64,000 nucleotides of DNA from an uncultured Prevotellaceae bacterium (GCA_947165505.1 CAMVAT010000015.1:1-64000), one strand, 5' to 3'. Positions 52,340-61,429 are shown, counted from the stretch's first letter. Program-made: numbers and translations. The notes: a model not told the origin generated them from the letters alone.

Positions 52340-52365
52340 CGTATTTTTATATCTTGTTTCAGCTG

Positions 52366-52373
52366 CAAAATTA
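52366..52373 (-). promoter_or_regulatory. -7 box of queD-queE
   Basis: TAATTTTG on the minus strand, 27 bp before the queD start codon; -33 element weak. Confidence 0.5.
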
Positions 52374-52464
52374 GTGAAAAAAGCCCATATTGCCACAGAA
52401 AAGGGTGACAATATGCCTTTTTTGCATTTTTTTTGCAGAAAGAGCGAAAATTTCCGCGAAAAAA

Positions 52465-52495
52465 TTTGGAAGTTAAAAAAAATGACGTACCTTTG
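52465..52495 (+). promoter_or_regulatory. Orphan rightward promoter
   Basis: TTTG (52465-52468), 19 bp, TACCTTTG (52488-52495), a good consensus match, but no rightward gene follows; the next gene on this side (mutY) is on the other strand. Confidence 0.6.
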
Positions 52496-52499
52496 CAAC

Positions 52500-53285
52500 A
52501 GAATTTAATTCTACTACAAAATTTGAACCCTCCAGGGGAGGTCCCCCTCCCCAACCTCAATCCCCAGGGGCGGCTTCGGCCGCCCCTCCCTCTTTTTATA
52601 TGGGCCAATAGACCCAGCCCCCCCCGACCAGCAGACCAACCCAGCAGACCCACCCCTACCCCTTGACCAGCAGATCCACCCCCTGCCCCTCCCTTGTAGG
52701 GAGGGGAGTAGTTAGTTTGGGGGCAGGGGGCTGGAGAATAGTTTTGGGGCAGAGAACAAGGGACTTTTACTTTGAACATTGAACGCTGGGGTTGGTTATT
52801 ACCTCACCGCGCATGTAGGGACAGGGCGTGCCCTGTCCGCTATTAGGTTGTGTAATCCTTGATGGCGGACAGGGCACGCCCTGTCCCTACTTCCTATCAC
52901 AATAACTATAGTCCAAACTCCCCAATAGACCCCTCAACCCTCAACCATGGAAGAGCACTAAACACTGTACACTAAACACTGTACACTAAACACTAAACAC
53001 TGTACACTAAACACTGTACACTAAACACTAAACAAACAGGTGGTGCACGGTCATGTACCACGCTGTAGGGGCGGGTCACCGTGCCCGCCCGCACGGCCCG
53101 GCGGGCCGTTCATTTGTAAAAATTGAAAGCGATTTGTAAGATTTCCCGCAGCAGGCGGCGATGATGTTCGCCCGCTTCATATCATGTTTTAACTCGCTGA
53201 CGCTCGTGCGGGCGGGCACAGTGACCCGCCCCTACGAAAGCGGATCCACCCCCGGACCCTTGCCTCAAAGCATATCTCTAACCTC
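52500..53285. repeat. Repeat-filled gap between queD and mutY
   Basis: Contains, in order: G/C-rich fragments with the palindrome CCCCTCCCTTGTAGGGAGGG (about 52686); a head-to-head REP-1 pair at 52815-52890; a 7-bp-period array of CACTAAA and CACTGTA units at about 52955-53036; a REP-2 unit at 53065 and its inverse at 53189-53240; and an inverted composite element (core AGCATATCTCTAACC, then TACCTCT units) from 53262 running into the mutY gene. No gene is evident. Confidence 0.82.
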
Positions 53286-54317
53286 TCACCTCTTACCTCT
53301 TACCTCTAAGAAAACCATCTCTACCAACCGCGGCACGGCATAGCTGTCGAGTTCCTCCTCGGCTATCCAGACATAACCGGCGGGCAACGCGGGCCGGCTG
53401 TCGGGCTCCCACAGGTAGAAATCAGCCATCAGGATACGGTGCGTGAGCACATGCTTCACATCTTTCTTTATCAGGCGTGGTGGAGCCGTTAATTGCAGGA
53501 GTGCAGACAACTCTCTTGCCGCCTGCTCCCCGACCCCGGTCTCATAGCAAACAGGTTCCCACAGTCCCTGCCAGATGTCGCCCGGTCCTCGCCGGCGGAG
53601 GGCGGTCATGCCGTGGCAGCGTACATAGATGTAAGTGATATGCCGCGTCTGCATCTTCACCTTGCGTTCCTTCACGGGCAACAGCCCCACCCTGCCCTCT
53701 CGCCACGCCACACAGGCCTCGGCCAGCGGACAGTCGGCACAACGTGGCGACTGCGGTGTGCACCATGTGGCACCGAAGTCCATCACCGCTTGGTTGTAGT
53801 CGGCGGCGCGGTCGCGCGGCAGCAGTTGTGCCGCAAGGGCAGCAAACACCTTCTTCCCCTCGGTAGAGTTGATGGGCGTCTCGATGCCGAAATAACGTGC
53901 CATCACGCGGTAGGCATTGCCATCGACGGCAGCCGCGGGCTGTCCGAAGGCAAACGAGGCGACGGCAGCTGCCGTGTAGTCGCCCACGCCCTTGAGCGAG
54001 CGTATGCCCTCGAGCGTGGTTGGAAAACCGCCTCGTTCCACAATCTGCCGCGCCGCCGCATGCAGGTGCCGTGCCCGGCTGTAGTAACCCAGGCCCTGCC
54101 ACAAGCGCAGCACCTCGTCTTCGCTGGCAGCAGCCAGCGCCTCGACTGTAGGAAAGCGCTGCATGAAACGCTCCCAGTAGGCCATGCCCTGCTGTATGCG
54201 TGTCTGTTGCAGGATCACCTCGCTCAACCAGATGGGATAAGGGTCGCGCGTCTCCCGCCACGGCAGTGTCCGGCCATGGTGTTCATACCATTTTAATAAT
54301 TCGACGGTAAAGTCCAT
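53286..54317 (-). CDS. mutY: A/G-specific adenine glycosylase
   Basis: Removes adenine mispaired with 8-oxoguanine. The helix-hairpin-helix LKGVGDYTAAAVASFAFG with the catalytic Asp downstream (AAVDGNAYRVMARYF) and the [4Fe-4S] ligands C-x6-C-x2-C-x5-C (CTPQSPRCADCPLAEAC) are complete. The C-terminal NUDIX-like domain (KKDVKHVLTHRILMADFYLW) recognises 8-oxoG. The last seven residues (LEVRGKR) and the stop codon are encoded by a GAGGTAA repeat array, so the natural end was replaced or extended. Confidence 0.95.
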   Translation of the reverse strand: MDFTVELLKWYEHHGRTLPWRETRDPYPIWLSEVILQQTRIQQGMAYWERFMQRFPTVEALAAASEDEVLRLWQGLGYYSRARHLHAAARQIVERGGFPTTLEGIRSLKGVGDYTAAAVASFAFGQPAAAVDGNAYRVMARYFGIETPINSTEGKKVFAALAAQLLPRDRAADYNQAVMDFGATWCTPQSPRCADCPLAEACVAWREGRVGLLPVKERKVKMQTRHITYIYVRCHGMTALRRRGPGDIWQGLWEPVCYETGVGEQAARELSALLQLTAPPRLIKKDVKHVLTHRILMADFYLWEPDSRPALPAGYVWIAEEELDSYAVPRLVEMVFLEVRGKR

Positions 54318-54361
54318 TTTCAGCCTATAGGTTCTGGTGCTCTAAACTTCAAAACAGTCCA

Positions 54362-54393
54362 CAAAATTACGCAAAAGCGACCACAGATGCAAA
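54362..54393 (-). promoter_or_regulatory. mutY promoter
   Basis: TTTG (54390-54393), 20 bp, TAATTTTG (54362-54369) on the minus strand. Confidence 0.7.
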
Positions 54394-54551
54394 TAAAACC
54401 TGGTTTTATTTGCCTAACCGAGTGAAAACATCACCGAATACCCGTCAGGCCATCCACTGATACAGCTGCCTGGCACACAAACGTGCAGATTTACACAGAT
54501 TTAGCCGCCACAAGCTCGGAATAGCCATATCCGAATCCCCCTCATCATCAT

Positions 54552-54696
54552 GGGAGGGTGTGTCAAGACACTTGGATTTCTCCTCGACAACGGATTTCGC
54601 GGATTTCACGGATTTACAACTTGCTGATTATCAGCAACAACTAACATCTGTGAAATCCGCGAAATCCGTTGTTTATTTAACATGATACACCCTCCC
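54552..54696 (+). repeat. Dispersed hairpin repeat (family P), copy 3, full length
   Basis: Ends GGGAGGGTGTGTC and GATACACCCTCCC; same internal plan and orientation as copies 1 and 2, with arms matching at about 26 of 27 positions. It fills most of the 54394-54725 gap, which has no gene. Confidence 0.88.
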
Positions 54697-54725
54697 TTTA
54701 TGACAGACGGAGACTCATCAAATAA

Positions 54726-55802
54726 TCAAAACGAACCAATCATCCGTACCACCGTCTGTCTGATATTGCGCTGTGCCACCTCGGGGCGCATGGCCTCGGC
54801 CAGCGAGATGCCGGGAGGATTGATGCACTCAGCCCGGGCGAAACCGGCACTGAGCAATGCGTCGCGGTCGCTGATGCGGCCTGCAATCAAGGCTACGGGC
54901 GCACCATTAGCGTGATTCAGAATACCCATCGGCAACTTACCCATCATCGTCTGGCGGTCGGCAGAGCCCTCGCCGGTGATGATCAGGTCGGCACCTTCGG
55001 CCAATACGCTGAAACGGACGGTGTCGAGCAACAGCTGTATGCCCGACATGCACGTCGCATCAAGGTATTGCAAGAAAGCATAGCCAAGACCGCCGGCGGC
55101 TCCGGCACCCGCCATCGCAGAGCGGTCGAAACCGAAATGACGGGCTGAGATGTCGGCGAACCTCCGTGCCCGCTCGTCGAGCCTGACGACCATTTCGGGG
55201 GTTGCCCCCTTCTGCGGCGCGAACACGCATGCGGCCCCGTCGTCACCATACAAGGGGTTGCGAACATCCGAGGCGATGGTGACACTGACAGACCGCAACT
55301 CCCCGATATCATCCCAAATGCCATCCGGGGCGAAAGCGTCTTTCAGGGCGCGCAGCATCCCCATGCCCGCATCGCTGGTGGCACTGCCGCCAAGACCCAC
55401 GATGAGATGCCTTGCCCCCCGCCTCACGGCATCGGCCACCAGCTGCCCCGTGCCGTAGCTCGTGGCCACCAGCGGATTGCGCTCGCCGTCGGCCAGTAAG
55501 GTCAGTCCGCTGGCACGTGCCGTCTCTATCACCGCCGTAGAGCCCTGCAGCAGGTATGCCGCCGTGACGGGCCGCATCAGCGGGTCGCGCACCACCACCT
55601 CGACGGTCTCGCCGCCGATGGCTGCACGGTAAGCCTCGAGAAAGCCCTCACCGCCGTCGCTCACCGGCACCTGCACCACCTCAGCGCCAGGGCAAACGCT
55701 CCTGACGCCCTCGGCCGCCGCCATGTTGGCCTCCACCGAACTCAGACAGCCCTTCAGCGAATCTATCGCTATGACAATTTTCCTATAAACACGATTATCC
55801 AT
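54726..55802 (-). CDS. Glycerate kinase (GlxK/GarK type)
   Basis: Phosphorylates D-glycerate, linking glyoxylate or serine-related carbon to glycolysis. Motifs are IAIDSLKGCLSSVEANMAAA, VPVSDGGEGFLEAY, VGLGGSATSDAGMGMLRAL and ITGEGSADRQTMMGKLPMGI. The ATG at 55802 (MDNRVYRKIV) is preferred, as the ORF-track start at 55829 overlaps the -7 box. Length 358 is normal. Whether it makes 2- or 3-phosphoglycerate is not decided by these motifs, though most of this family make the 2-phosphate. Confidence 0.92.
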   Translation of the reverse strand: MDNRVYRKIVIAIDSLKGCLSSVEANMAAAEGVRSVCPGAEVVQVPVSDGGEGFLEAYRAAIGGETVEVVVRDPLMRPVTAAYLLQGSTAVIETARASGLTLLADGERNPLVATSYGTGQLVADAVRRGARHLIVGLGGSATSDAGMGMLRALKDAFAPDGIWDDIGELRSVSVTIASDVRNPLYGDDGAACVFAPQKGATPEMVVRLDERARRFADISARHFGFDRSAMAGAGAAGGLGYAFLQYLDATCMSGIQLLLDTVRFSVLAEGADLIITGEGSADRQTMMGKLPMGILNHANGAPVALIAGRISDRDALLSAGFARAECINPPGISLAEAMRPEVAQRNIRQTVVRMIGSF

Positions 55803-55826
55803 CAGCCTTCTATTTTTTTCTTTGTG

Positions 55827-55834
55827 CAAAGATA
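55827..55834 (-). promoter_or_regulatory. -7 box of the glycerate kinase gene
   Basis: TATCTTTG on the minus strand; a CTTG lies 16 bp further upstream. Confidence 0.6.
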
Positions 55835-55902
55835 GTCATTTTTCTGCAAATCAAGCTCTTTTTTCAAAAACAAGCTTTCTACAACTTTTCCTTATAAATA
55901 AG

Positions 55903-55932
55903 TGTGGAATAAAAATAAAATGCGTACCTTTG
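55903..55932 (+). promoter_or_regulatory. Promoter of the phenylacetate-CoA ligase gene
   Basis: TGTG (55903-55906) and TACCTTTG (55925-55932), 18 bp apart; -7 box exact, -33 weak. Divergent from the glycerate kinase promoter. Confidence 0.65.
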
Positions 55933-55995
55933 CCGCCGGAAAATTACACTTTGGCATTTAATCTTACACAATTATCACAAAACGTAACCAAAACT

Positions 55996-57297
55996 ATGAT
56001 TTGGAATGAGAACATAGAATGTATGGACCGCGAGCAACTGCGCGAAATACAAAGCAGCCGACTGGTCAAGATGGCCGAGTATGTGTATCACAACACCCCC
56101 TTCTACAGGAAGAAATTCCACGAGATGGGGCTGGAGCCGGGCGACATCCGCAGCATCGACGACATCGTGAAACTGCCCTTCACCGACAAACTCGACCTGC
56201 GCGACAACTACCCCTTCGGTCTGGCCGCCGTGCCCATGAGTCAGATTGTGCGCATACACGCCTCGTCGGGCACCACCGGCAAACCCGTCGTGGTGCTGTA
56301 CACCCGCAAAGACCTGGCCATGTGGGCCGAGGCTATCTCACGCGCCTTCACCGCCTACGGGGCTACCAAAGATGATATTTTCCAAGTGTCTTACGGCTAC
56401 GGACTGTTCACTGGCGGTCTGGGCGCACACGACGGTGCCACCAACATCGGCGCCAGCGTCATCCCCATGTCGTCGGGCAACACACAGAAGCAGATCACGC
56501 TGATGCACGACTTCGGAGCCACCGTGCTCTGCTGCACACCCTCGTATGCCATGTTTCTGGGCGAAGCCATGCGCGAGTGCGAATGGCCGCGGCGCGACTT
56601 CAAGTTGCGCGTGGGTGCCTTCGGCGCCGAGCCCTGGACCGAGGAGATGCGCGGCAAACTGGAGTCGCTCATGGGCATCAAGGCCTACGACATCTACGGA
56701 CTGAGCGAGGTGGCCGGACCGGGTGTGGGCTACGAATGCGAATGCCAGAACGGCACCCACCTCAACGAAGACTATTTCTATCCCGAAATCGTCGATCCGA
56801 AGACGGGGCAACCACTGCCCGAAGGCACGCTCGGCGAACTCACCTTCACACACCTCACCAAAGAGGGCATGCCCCTGCTGCGCTACCGCACACACGACCT
56901 GACAGCCCTGCACTACGAGAAATGCGAGTGCGGACGCACGCTGGTGCGCATGGACCGCATCCTGGGCCGCTGCGACGATATGCTCATCATCCGCGGCGTC
57001 AATGTGTTCCCGTCGCAGATCGAGGCTGTCATCCTCAGTCTGCCTGAGTTCGAGCCACACTTCATGTTGACCGTGGACCGCGTAAACAACACCGACACCA
57101 GCGAATTGAGAGTGGAGGTGAAAGAAGAATACTTCACCGATGCCATGTCAGAGATGGTGGGCTTGCAGAAGAAACTGGAAGGCGAACTGCGCAGCGTTAT
57201 CGGTCTCGGCTTCAAGGTCCGTCTGGTAGAGCCGAAAGGCATCGAGCGCTCCACCGGCAAAGCCCGCCGCGTGATTGACAAGCGAGTGCTGAAATAA
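55996..57297 (+). CDS. paaK: Phenylacetate-CoA ligase family adenylate-forming enzyme
   Basis: Activates phenylacetate or a related aryl acid to the CoA thioester with ATP. Motifs are the P-loop-like HASSGTTGKPVVVLYTRKDL, AYDIYGLSEVAGPG and the C-terminal lid RCDDMLIIRGVNVFPSQIE with conserved Lys near the end (STGKARRVIDKR). The ATG at 55996 (MIWNENIECMDREQ) gives 433 residues, the usual size; the ORF-track start lies upstream of the promoter. Close relatives in gut Bacteroidota stand alone, so the true acid substrate may be an amino-acid-derived aryl acid. Confidence 0.92.
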   Translation: MIWNENIECMDREQLREIQSSRLVKMAEYVYHNTPFYRKKFHEMGLEPGDIRSIDDIVKLPFTDKLDLRDNYPFGLAAVPMSQIVRIHASSGTTGKPVVVLYTRKDLAMWAEAISRAFTAYGATKDDIFQVSYGYGLFTGGLGAHDGATNIGASVIPMSSGNTQKQITLMHDFGATVLCCTPSYAMFLGEAMRECEWPRRDFKLRVGAFGAEPWTEEMRGKLESLMGIKAYDIYGLSEVAGPGVGYECECQNGTHLNEDYFYPEIVDPKTGQPLPEGTLGELTFTHLTKEGMPLLRYRTHDLTALHYEKCECGRTLVRMDRILGRCDDMLIIRGVNVFPSQIEAVILSLPEFEPHFMLTVDRVNNTDTSELRVEVKEEYFTDAMSEMVGLQKKLEGELRSVIGLGFKVRLVEPKGIERSTGKARRVIDKRVLK

Positions 57298-57355
57298 TCC
57301 ACAATTGACTATTCACATCAACTATAACATGAGAGCGATGAATAACACGAGAGCG

Positions 57356-58450
57356 ATGAAACTATGGCTGCTGGCCGCCCTGCTTTTTTTCACGGGCATG
57401 GCAAACGCGCAAAAGATTACGGTGACAGACACTGACGGCAATCCCGTGCCTTACGCTTCTGTCATGACTCAAGATGCCAAGTTCGTGGGTATCACCGACC
57501 TCAATGGTGTGTTGGCCGATGCGAAAGGCAACAAGCAATTAAGCATCACCCATGTGGCCTATAAGACCAAAGAGGTGGATGTGACCACCCTCGCCGACGG
57601 CCGTGTCACCCTCGAGGACTCCGACTTCGGACTGGAAGAGATTACTGTCTCTCCCAAACCGTTCGTCTATGTTCAGACCTACTACCGTTGTATCTTCTAT
57701 GATGAGACGGACGGGGTGAAGTACTACCGTGCCGGACTGACCGACAATGTGATTGACCGGCAGAAGAAAGAAAACAAAGCCAAGACCCGGCACATCTCAA
57801 AAGCCTTCATCGGTATCGTTAAAACCCTGTTGAATATGTTGGCAGGAAGTGCGATTGACAATCAAAGCCAAATAAGGACAAATAGGTTTGAGAAATCGCT
57901 CATCAGACACGGAAAAGAGGTGGGTCTGACCATCACGGAAGAATCACCGAACAAGAAAATCATACGTGACACCTTTGGTATCGTCGGTCAAATCATAGAT
58001 GACAAGGAGGCCGGACAGCGTCACTTCGCCTACGACAGCCACTTAATACACAAGCACAAAGTGCAGGCAGGAGGCAACGAAAAGAAGATTAAGAAGTTAG
58101 AGGCACGCGACGAGAAAAAGAAGAACCGCAAGGATGCCGACTTCACCATCTACCAGATTGACGAGGACGGCAACTACCTGCCTGAAGATTTCGTCATGCA
58201 GCAATATCTGAGCGATTACGACGAAGTGGAAAAGGACGGTTCGCTGACACACAACTTCATGCTTGTGCAGGTGTTTTCCATCGAGCGCGCTTATGCGACC
58301 AAAGACGAGGTCAAACAGATTAAGAAAGACAACAAGTTGGAAAAATCGTACGAGGCCATCCAACAATTTGAGCGTCAAAACAAGATCCCCGACCTGCCCG
58401 AGGCTGTTCAGCAAAAGCTCAACGAGCTGTGGAAAATTGATAAAGACTGA
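57356..58450 (+). CDS. Exported protein with N-terminal CarboxypepD_reg-like domain, function unknown
   Basis: A 364-residue protein not assigned to a known function. A signal peptide (MKLWLLAALLFFTGMANAQK) is followed by a carboxypeptidase-regulatory-like domain (residues about 20-95: VTDTDGNPVPYASVMTQD, ITDLNGVLADAKGNKQLSI). The remaining 250 residues are highly charged with Lys/Glu-rich segments (KKIKKLEARDEKKKNRK) and no motif I recognise. The ATG at 57356 is chosen because it opens the signal peptide; two other in-frame ATGs (57329, 57338) sit in a small duplicated GAGAGCGATGAA sequence. It may be cotranscribed with paaK, 58 bp upstream. Confidence 0.75.
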   Translation: MKLWLLAALLFFTGMANAQKITVTDTDGNPVPYASVMTQDAKFVGITDLNGVLADAKGNKQLSITHVAYKTKEVDVTTLADGRVTLEDSDFGLEEITVSPKPFVYVQTYYRCIFYDETDGVKYYRAGLTDNVIDRQKKENKAKTRHISKAFIGIVKTLLNMLAGSAIDNQSQIRTNRFEKSLIRHGKEVGLTITEESPNKKIIRDTFGIVGQIIDDKEAGQRHFAYDSHLIHKHKVQAGGNEKKIKKLEARDEKKKNRKDADFTIYQIDEDGNYLPEDFVMQQYLSDYDEVEKDGSLTHNFMLVQVFSIERAYATKDEVKQIKKDNKLEKSYEAIQQFERQNKIPDLPEAVQQKLNELWKIDKD

Positions 58451-58462
58451 CGCCAATCTTAT

Positions 58463-58609
58463 TTAGACATAGGAACATAGGGACATATTTCTGCCCCTAT
58501 GTTTTTTTGTCCCTATTTTTTGTCCCTATTTTTTGTCCCTATGTTCCTTTGTCTAAAAAAACTATGTCCCTATGTTCCTATGTCTAAAAGCCCCATGTCC
58601 CTATGTGAC
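58463..58609 (+). repeat. Low-complexity GTCCCTATTTTTT repeats
   Basis: GTCCCTATTTTTT is repeated in tandem with a 13-bp period, then GTCCCTATGTTCCT variants; inverted ATAGGAACATAGGGACAT units lie at the left. It fills the gap between the exported protein and the beta-barrel gene; otherwise the gap holds only the promoter at 58668. Confidence 0.8.
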
Positions 58610-58667
58610 AAAAACGTTCCAAAATACTATACTTGTCGAAACATTCGCGGCATTTCGTCGAAAAACA

Positions 58668-58699
58668 CTTGCAAGAACGTGTTTATCGAACTACCTTTG
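58668..58699 (+). promoter_or_regulatory. Promoter of the outer-membrane beta-barrel gene
   Basis: CTTG (58668-58671), 20 bp, TACCTTTG (58692-58699). Confidence 0.7.
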
Positions 58700-58730
58700 C
58701 ACCAGAAAATCAATTAAAAGGTAAAAAGAC

Positions 58731-61262
58731 ATGAAAAGATTTCTAACTATTCTCTCATTCATGCTGACCATCGCGACGATGGCAACAGCACAAACCAACA
58801 CCATCAAGGGCGTGCTCACCGACTCCATCAGCGGCGAGACTGAACCCTACGCCACCGTGCGCGTGTTTCAGGACAACAAGACAGACAAGCCCGTGGCCAT
58901 GTCGGTGACCGATGCCGACGGGCGCATCAACCAGCAGGTGGAGGGCACCGGGCGCTTCACCGTCATCTTCTCGGCCACAGGCAAGAACAGCGTGACCCGC
59001 CACATCACACTCAGCGGCTCGGACATAGACCTGGGCACCGTGTATGTCACCGACGACGCCAAGATGCTCGAAGGCGTGGAGGTGGTGGCCCACAAGACGC
59101 TGGTGAAGATGGAGACCGACAAGATGAGCTACAGCGTGGCCGACGACAACGAGTCGAAATCGGCTACCGTGCTCGACATGTTGCGCAAGGTGCCCATGGT
59201 GACCGTCGATGGACAGGACAACATCACCGTGAACGGCGCGTCGAGCTTTAAGGTATATGTAGATGGCAAGCCCAACGTGATGATGTCGTCGAACCCCTCG
59301 CAGGTGTTCAAGTCGATGCCCGCATCGGTGGTGAAAAGCATCGAGGTGGTGACCAACCCGGGAGCCAAATACGACGCCGAGGGCGCCGGCGGCGTGCTCA
59401 ACATCGTGATGAACAACCAAGGCCCCATGGCACAGCAGTCGCTCAACGGATATACCGCCACCGCACAGGCGTCGGCGAGCACCCGGGGCGTGGGGGCAGG
59501 CCTGTTTGCCAACGCGCAGCAAGGCAAGCTATCCATCGGCGTGAACGCGTTCTACAACTACATGAACAACAAAGGCACCGAGGTGGAGATGACCCGCGAG
59601 CAATACAGCGACCTGGGCACCATGACCACCCGCTACTACCAGAAAGGCGACACGAAGATACCGTTCATGATGGGAAGCCTGACCTTGGGATACGACATCG
59701 ACCCGATGAGCAGTCTCAACGCCACGTTCAGCTTCAACCAGTTTAACATGAAGAACACCGGCCATCCCACCACTACGATGAGCGGCGGCCTCTACGGCGA
59801 CGGTTTCACCTACGGCAATGAGATGACATCGAAAAACCGGCGCACTTCGTTCACCGCTACCACCGACTACTCACGTTTCTTCAATGCTGATCACACCCGC
59901 CTGCTCACACTGACTTACCAGTTCTCGTACAGTCCCATCAAGGGCGAGAGCGAGACCATCTTCGACCCCATAGAGACAGGCGAGGGCACACCCGCCTTCG
60001 ACATCAATACTGACCGTCTGACCGACAACCGCGAGAAATCGACCGAGCACACCGTGCAGGCAGACTATACCACCCCGCTCTCGGCCAGCCAGACATTCAA
60101 CACCGGCCTGAAATACCTCAACCGCCGCAACTCGTCTGACTCGAAATACTACCTCAACAACATCTACAACGATGCTGCCAGCACCGACTACCTCTACATG
60201 AACAACATCCTGGCAGGGTATGCCGAACTGGAATCGAAATGGACACCCAAATGGAGCACGAAGGCAGGGCTGCGCTACGAGCATACCTGGCAGAAGGTGG
60301 AATACAACAAAGGGGCCGGCGAGGACTTCTCGAAAGACTACGGAAGCCTTGTGCCATCGGCCAGCCTCTCCTACTCTATCGCGCCCACGCAAAACATCGG
60401 ACTCACCTACAACATGCGCATCTCCCGCCCGGGCATCACCTACCTGAACCCCTACAGAGACAACAGCAGTCCCACCATGGTCTCATACGGTAACCCCGAC
60501 CTCGACGTGGAGAAGACACACAACGTGCAGATGGTGTTCAACTCCTTCTCGCAGAAATTCATGATGAATGCCACGCTGCGCTACAGCTTCTGCGACAACG
60601 CCATCGAGCAATACAGCTTCTACGACGATAAGAACCTGCTCAACACCACCTACGGCAACATGATGAAACGCCACTCGGCAGGGCTCAACCTCTATGCCAA
60701 CTACTCCATCACCAAAGACACGCGACTCATGGTCAACGGCGGTCTCACCTACGTCGATATGACCAGCAAGGCGCTCGACACGAGCAACAACGGATGGCAG
60801 GGCAACATCATGGTGGGCCTGCAGCAGAAACTGCCTTGGGACATGAACCTCTCTATGAACTGGATAGGCAACACCAAGAGTTATACGCTGCAAGGATGGA
60901 CGTCGGGATTCAACATGCTCATCGGCACACTCTCGAAGTCGTTCCTCAAAGACAAGGTGACCGTCAGCCTCTCGGGTGTCACCGGACTGAGCAAGGGCGG
61001 CAAACTGCATCTCGACTCCTACTCCGAGGGCAAAGACTTCATCAGCAACCAAGCCATCGGCGTGAACGTCAGCCAGGTGCAGCTCAGTGTCAGGGTCACC
61101 CTGGGCAATAACAAGATGCAGATGAAACGCCCGCGCCAGTCGAAGATTACCGACGACTACATCGAGCACCAGAATGCTGAAGAGCAGCTCAACGGCCAAG
61201 GCGGCATGGGCGGCGGCATGCAGGGCGGCGGTGCCCAAGGCGGAATGGGAGGAGGATTCTAA
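58731..61262 (+). CDS. Outer-membrane beta-barrel protein (TonB-dependent receptor-like, OMP_b-brl_3 type)
   Basis: An 843-residue outer-membrane protein. After a signal peptide (MKRFLTILSFMLTIATMATA) come a carboxypeptidase-regulatory-like domain (residues about 25-105), a plug-like region (ETDKMSYSVADDNESKSATV, TVLDMLRKVPMVTVDG, IEVVTNPGAKYDAEGAGGVL) and a long barrel. It lacks a recognisable TonB box and a SusD partner, as is common for this family. The C-terminus is a Gly/Met/Gln-rich tail (GGMGGGMQGGGAQGGMGGGF) after the last strand, probably exposed. Transport substrate unknown. Confidence 0.88.
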   Translation: MKRFLTILSFMLTIATMATAQTNTIKGVLTDSISGETEPYATVRVFQDNKTDKPVAMSVTDADGRINQQVEGTGRFTVIFSATGKNSVTRHITLSGSDIDLGTVYVTDDAKMLEGVEVVAHKTLVKMETDKMSYSVADDNESKSATVLDMLRKVPMVTVDGQDNITVNGASSFKVYVDGKPNVMMSSNPSQVFKSMPASVVKSIEVVTNPGAKYDAEGAGGVLNIVMNNQGPMAQQSLNGYTATAQASASTRGVGAGLFANAQQGKLSIGVNAFYNYMNNKGTEVEMTREQYSDLGTMTTRYYQKGDTKIPFMMGSLTLGYDIDPMSSLNATFSFNQFNMKNTGHPTTTMSGGLYGDGFTYGNEMTSKNRRTSFTATTDYSRFFNADHTRLLTLTYQFSYSPIKGESETIFDPIETGEGTPAFDINTDRLTDNREKSTEHTVQADYTTPLSASQTFNTGLKYLNRRNSSDSKYYLNNIYNDAASTDYLYMNNILAGYAELESKWTPKWSTKAGLRYEHTWQKVEYNKGAGEDFSKDYGSLVPSASLSYSIAPTQNIGLTYNMRISRPGITYLNPYRDNSSPTMVSYGNPDLDVEKTHNVQMVFNSFSQKFMMNATLRYSFCDNAIEQYSFYDDKNLLNTTYGNMMKRHSAGLNLYANYSITKDTRLMVNGGLTYVDMTSKALDTSNNGWQGNIMVGLQQKLPWDMNLSMNWIGNTKSYTLQGWTSGFNMLIGTLSKSFLKDKVTVSLSGVTGLSKGGKLHLDSYSEGKDFISNQAIGVNVSQVQLSVRVTLGNNKMQMKRPRQSKITDDYIEHQNAEEQLNGQGGMGGGMQGGGAQGGMGGGF

Positions 61263-61287
61263 TCCGCATACATCTTAGCAAAACAGT

Positions 61288-61325
61288 TCCCCCCCGAAAG
61301 CACGGATGCTTTCGGGGGGATTGTT
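61288..61325 (+). terminator. Terminator after the beta-barrel gene
   Basis: CCCCCCGAAAGCA-CGGA-TGCTTTCGGGGGG, a 13-bp stem, followed by ATTGTTTGT. Confidence 0.88.
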
Positions 61326-61429
61326 TGTAATTGTTGAAACGGTTACATCGTCTGCACGACATGATAGTATTACTGTGGGCACAAAGATACACGTTTTTTT
61401 TACCACACGCCATTTGTCCCTGAAAAAAT

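Noticed and set aside
52340-52498. Longer N-terminus of queD in the ORF track
   Set aside because: It reads through the TAATTTTG promoter box, and normal QueD proteins begin about where MYHVIKK starts.
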